Shown here: piece after piece, positions 6,560 to 8,440 of the stretch
Layout: each line of letters starts with the position of its first letter
Numbering within the stretch: the stretch's first letter is position 1
Source of the DNA: Gammaproteobacteria bacterium
GTDB taxonomy: Bacteria; Pseudomonadota; Gammaproteobacteria; Arenicellales; JAHEKD01
Assembly: GCA_024638545.1 (NCBI GenBank)
Contig: JAHEKD010000082.1
Span: 1-8,440, forward strand
DNA: 8,440 nt
Direction of reading: 5' to 3'
Translations under genes and position numbers: made by a program
The notes under the pieces: generated by a model
What the model saw: only the letters and a program-made list of their open reading frames with translations
What the model was told of the DNA's origin: nothing
The model's database searches: none

Positions 6560-7542
6560 TATGTTGCTGGCTTCACTACGTTAACAGCCTTGCCACCGGC
6601 AAAAGATTTAATATTATCGATCATGCCTTCAAGCAGCTGCTGTCGACTCTCCAGGCTGCCCCACGCATTATGCGGCGTCAGGATCAGATTGGGGATAGCC
6701 GGATCAAGCAACGCATGATCTGCAGCCGGTGGTTCATGACTCAAAACATCAACACCGGCGCCTGCAATCTCGCCGTTCTTCAACGCCTTTGCTAATGCCG
6801 GTTCATCCACCAGCTGTCCGCGTGCAGTATTAATTAAGAATGCTGTCGGCTTCATGCGCTTGAACGCTTGTGCTGAAATTATCTTTTGAGTATCAGCGGA
6901 AAGCGGGCAGTGCAGGCTTATGAAGTCAGCGACTGCAAGTGCATCGTGAAATTCAATTCGGTCAGCTCGCCTTGGCCGGCCGGGCATATTGCATAACACA
7001 ATCTGCATTTCAAAGGGTGCCACCAGTTTCTCAAGTTGCCGCCCAAGACTGCCATAGCCGACTATGACCAGTGTCTTGCCGCGCAATTCTGTTATTGAAT
7101 GATTCAGCATTGCAAAATGCTTTGCTTTCGTCCAGGCACCATGTTTTACGTCATCAACATATTTGGGAATTCGCGTTGCCAGCATCAACATTAATGTCAA
7201 TGCATGCTGTGGAACCGAATGGATACTATAGTTCTTGACATTACAAACCGTAATACCATGCTCTGATGCGGCCCTGATGTCTATGTTGTCGCTTCCCGTT
7301 GCTGCCAGCACAATTAATTTCAGGCTTTTGGCTGACTCGAAATGCGATTGCCCAAGCTTGACTTTGTTCACAATGATTATCTGGGCTTCACTTATTCTCT
7401 GTTTTACCTGATCATCACCAGTGTGCGAATAGAGGATTAACTGGGGCAATAATGAACTTAATGGAGAAAGGCTGATATCCTCTCCCATACTGCCGGCATC
7501 AAGAAAAACAGCCTGCCCGTCAAGCAATGAATCAATTGACAC
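6556..7542 (-). CDS. D-isomer-specific 2-hydroxyacid dehydrogenase (glycerate dehydrogenase / hydroxypyruvate reductase-like)
   Basis: The 328-residue protein has the full layout of the family: a split substrate domain (about 1-105 and 295-328) and a nucleotide-binding domain (about 106-294). GYGSLG (162-167) is the dinucleotide motif, and the catalytic Arg241 (NTARGQLVD), Glu270 (LSHEPP) and His291 (TPHNAWG) are all present, so it should be active. At the end of the second beta strand, where NAD-specific members carry Asp or Glu, the sequence reads LCNMPGRPRR, which hints at NADP(H) preference; this is an inference. Likely substrates are hydroxypyruvate or glyoxylate with D-glycerate or glycolate, but closely similar members use other 2-keto acids. 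The start is a GTG (7542-7540) sharing one base with the hslR stop, with GAGGGG at 7553-7558 as ribosome binding site. Confidence 0.9.
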   Translation of the reverse strand: MSIDSLLDGQAVFLDAGSMGEDISLSPLSSLLPQLILYSHTGDDQVKQRISEAQIIIVNKVKLGQSHFESAKSLKLIVLAATGSDNIDIRAASEHGITVCNVKNYSIHSVPQHALTLMLMLATRIPKYVDDVKHGAWTKAKHFAMLNHSITELRGKTLVIVGYGSLGRQLEKLVAPFEMQIVLCNMPGRPRRADRIEFHDALAVADFISLHCPLSADTQKIISAQAFKRMKPTAFLINTARGQLVDEPALAKALKNGEIAGAGVDVLSHEPPAADHALLDPAIPNLILTPHNAWGSLESRQQLLEGMIDNIKSFAGGKAVNVVKPATY

Positions 7543-7961
7543 TAGTTTACATCCCCTCTTTTATATTTTGCCCGTTCACGCCTTCCACGTTTGTCAGGCC
7601 TGTTTTTGGGCGCCCGGATTCGTCCAAGACGTTCAAGTTCCCGAATTTCACGCTGTTTTTCTCTTTTGTCAATACTGCGTTGTGTTTCTCGATACAGTTG
7701 AGCCGCCAGCGTCGCTGACAGGCGCATGGGGGATATTGCGCAAACGTTGACCTCAAAAATCTGTCCTTTTTTATCTATTAACAGCCTGTCGCCAGCGCAT
7801 ACTGATCTCGAGGGCTTGGCATTGCTGTCATTAACCCTTACATTACCAGACTTGATGGCTGCTGCGGCCAGTCGTCTGGTTTTAAAAAAACGAGCACACC
7901 ACAGCCATTTATCCAGCCGAATTTTATCAATAATTCCGGTGTTGAAGGTGGTCTTACTCAT
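7542..7961 (-). CDS. hslR: Hsp15, ribosome-associated S4-domain RNA-binding protein
   Basis: Hsp15 binds free 50S subunits that still carry a peptidyl-tRNA and helps recycle them after heat stress or stalled translation. The 139-residue protein is the same size class as E. coli Hsp15 (133). The S4 domain spans about 13-62 (IRLDKWLWCARFFKTR at 14-29, then SGNVRVNDSNAKPS). The highly basic C-terminal region includes REKQREIREL and the RPDKRGRRERAKYKRGD end (121-137) typical of Hsp15. It is the first gene of the minus-strand operon. AGGG at 7966-7969 is only four bases from the ATG, a short spacing. A ten-codon frame (7990-7958) overlaps its start. Confidence 0.94.
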   Translation of the reverse strand: MSKTTFNTGIIDKIRLDKWLWCARFFKTRRLAAAAIKSGNVRVNDSNAKPSRSVCAGDRLLIDKKGQIFEVNVCAISPMRLSATLAAQLYRETQRSIDKREKQREIRELERLGRIRAPKNRPDKRGRRERAKYKRGDVN

Positions 7962-8075
7962 AACACCCTATTTTCATTGAAATTATTCATATTTATGTAT
8001 CATTAGTTTTCAATCAAATCTCTATAAAAGTGGTATATTATTAGTATATTGTAAGATTTAAAGCTAAATAAGAAC
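7962..8075. other. AT-rich divergent spacer between hslR and the exported-protein gene
   Basis: These 114 bases must hold promoters for both directions but I could not fix either one. On the plus strand TATATT occurs twice, inside GTATATT at 8033-8039 and 8044-8050, exactly 11 bp apart; both are fair -10 elements, but neither has a good -35 at 16-18 bp. On the minus strand TTGAAA and TTGATT are possible -35 elements without a convincing -10. Confidence 0.5.
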
Positions 8076-8440
8076 TTGTTTAAAAATATTAAATTAGCAT
8101 TTTTTCTGCCTTTTTGGTTATTTTTAACCATACCCAATTCATATGCGCTCGGACCAATTGACGGCGGTGCAGGTATATACTGGTGGGCTAATGATTTTGA
8201 AGCTGATTTCAGTGAAGTTGATGCAGGCGCGCTTGGAGGCCGAGGTGAACTTTGGATTGATCAAAAATGGGGGCTGGCCGGACAACTTTACCAGTCCGAT
8301 CTTGAAGACGATAACCTCGATGATGCCGAATATTTAAACATCGATTTCAAGCGCAGAATTTTTTCATTAACCGACAACACATTTCTCGCACTGGGTCTCG
8401 GCTGGCAGGATGTCAGCATCGATAATGAAAGCACTGACGG
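8076..8440 (+). CDS. Exported protein, probable outer-membrane beta barrel (5' part, cut by window edge)
   Basis: The first 121 codons are visible and remain open to the window end. The start is most likely the TTG at 8076-8078: an in-frame TAA lies 24 bases upstream (8052-8054) and there is no ATG in the frame. The N terminus is a clear signal peptide (basic FKNIK, a hydrophobic stretch, then PNSYA as cut site near residue 24). The mature part alternates hydrophobic and polar residues and is rich in Gly, Asp and aromatic residues (GGAGIYWWANDF, GELWIDQKWGLAGQLYQSD, FLALGLGWQDV), as expected for amphipathic strands with acidic loops. It resembles small outer-membrane barrel proteins, possibly YfaZ-like, but I do not recognise the family. 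Its function is unknown. Confidence 0.75.
   Translation, partial: MFKNIKLAFFLPFWLFLTIPNSYALGPIDGGAGIYWWANDFEADFSEVDAGALGGRGELWIDQKWGLAGQLYQSDLEDDNLDDAEYLNIDFKRRIFSLTDNTFLALGLGWQDVSIDNESTD

Noticed and set aside
1..8440. Mobile element, CRISPR array, tRNA, rRNA or phage features
   Set aside because: I found no transposase, integrase, regular repeat array, cloverleaf or rRNA-like segment on either strand.

Overview
This window most likely comes from a free-living gammaproteobacterium outside the Enterobacteriaceae, with GC in the mid-40s % by eye. The best evidence is gene order: an envC-ctpA pair stands divergent from a rhodanese(YibN-type)-secB-gpsA-trmL operon, which is the gammaproteobacterial arrangement around secB. 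The presence of HemJ points away from E. coli, which uses HemG. A precise taxon cannot be read from this sequence.

Layout. (1) 1-1593, minus strand: the 5' end of a ctpA-type S41 protease, cut by the window edge, and upstream of it an EnvC-type murein hydrolase activator. (2) 1594-1888: divergent intergenic region with a fair promoter for the plus-strand operon, a weaker one for envC, and a possible 40-codon minus-strand ORF. (3) 1889-4326, plus strand: a tight operon of a membrane-anchored rhodanese, SecB, GpsA and TrmL, with 5-9 bp between genes. (4) 4327-4976: no intact gene. It contains a clear decayed remnant of a YgiD/DODA-type extradiol dioxygenase on the minus strand, with two in-frame stops and no 3' half, followed by about 190 bp of unassigned DNA. 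(5) 4977-7961, minus strand: a four-gene operon read hslR, D-2-hydroxyacid dehydrogenase, hemW, hemJ, in which each junction is a 1- to 3-base overlap. Two of its genes appear to start with GTG and TTG. (6) 7962-8075: an AT-rich divergent spacer. (7) 8076-8440, plus strand: the 5' part of an exported, probably outer-membrane beta-barrel protein, cut by the window edge.

How the genes fit together. The left half is about the cell envelope: EnvC activates amidases for septal peptidoglycan splitting, CtpA processes periplasmic proteins, SecB delivers preproteins for export, and GpsA makes glycerol-3-phosphate for phospholipids. The right operon joins heme synthesis or handling (HemJ, HemW) to a ribosome-rescue protein (Hsp15) and a dehydrogenase of uncertain substrate. 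Nothing here looks like a new defence, mobile or biosynthetic system. I see no tRNA, rRNA, CRISPR array, transposase or integrase. The points most worth a second look are the dioxygenase pseudogene, the absence of gpmI and grxC from their usual places, the overlapping operon with its TTG start, and the unassigned small ORFs.
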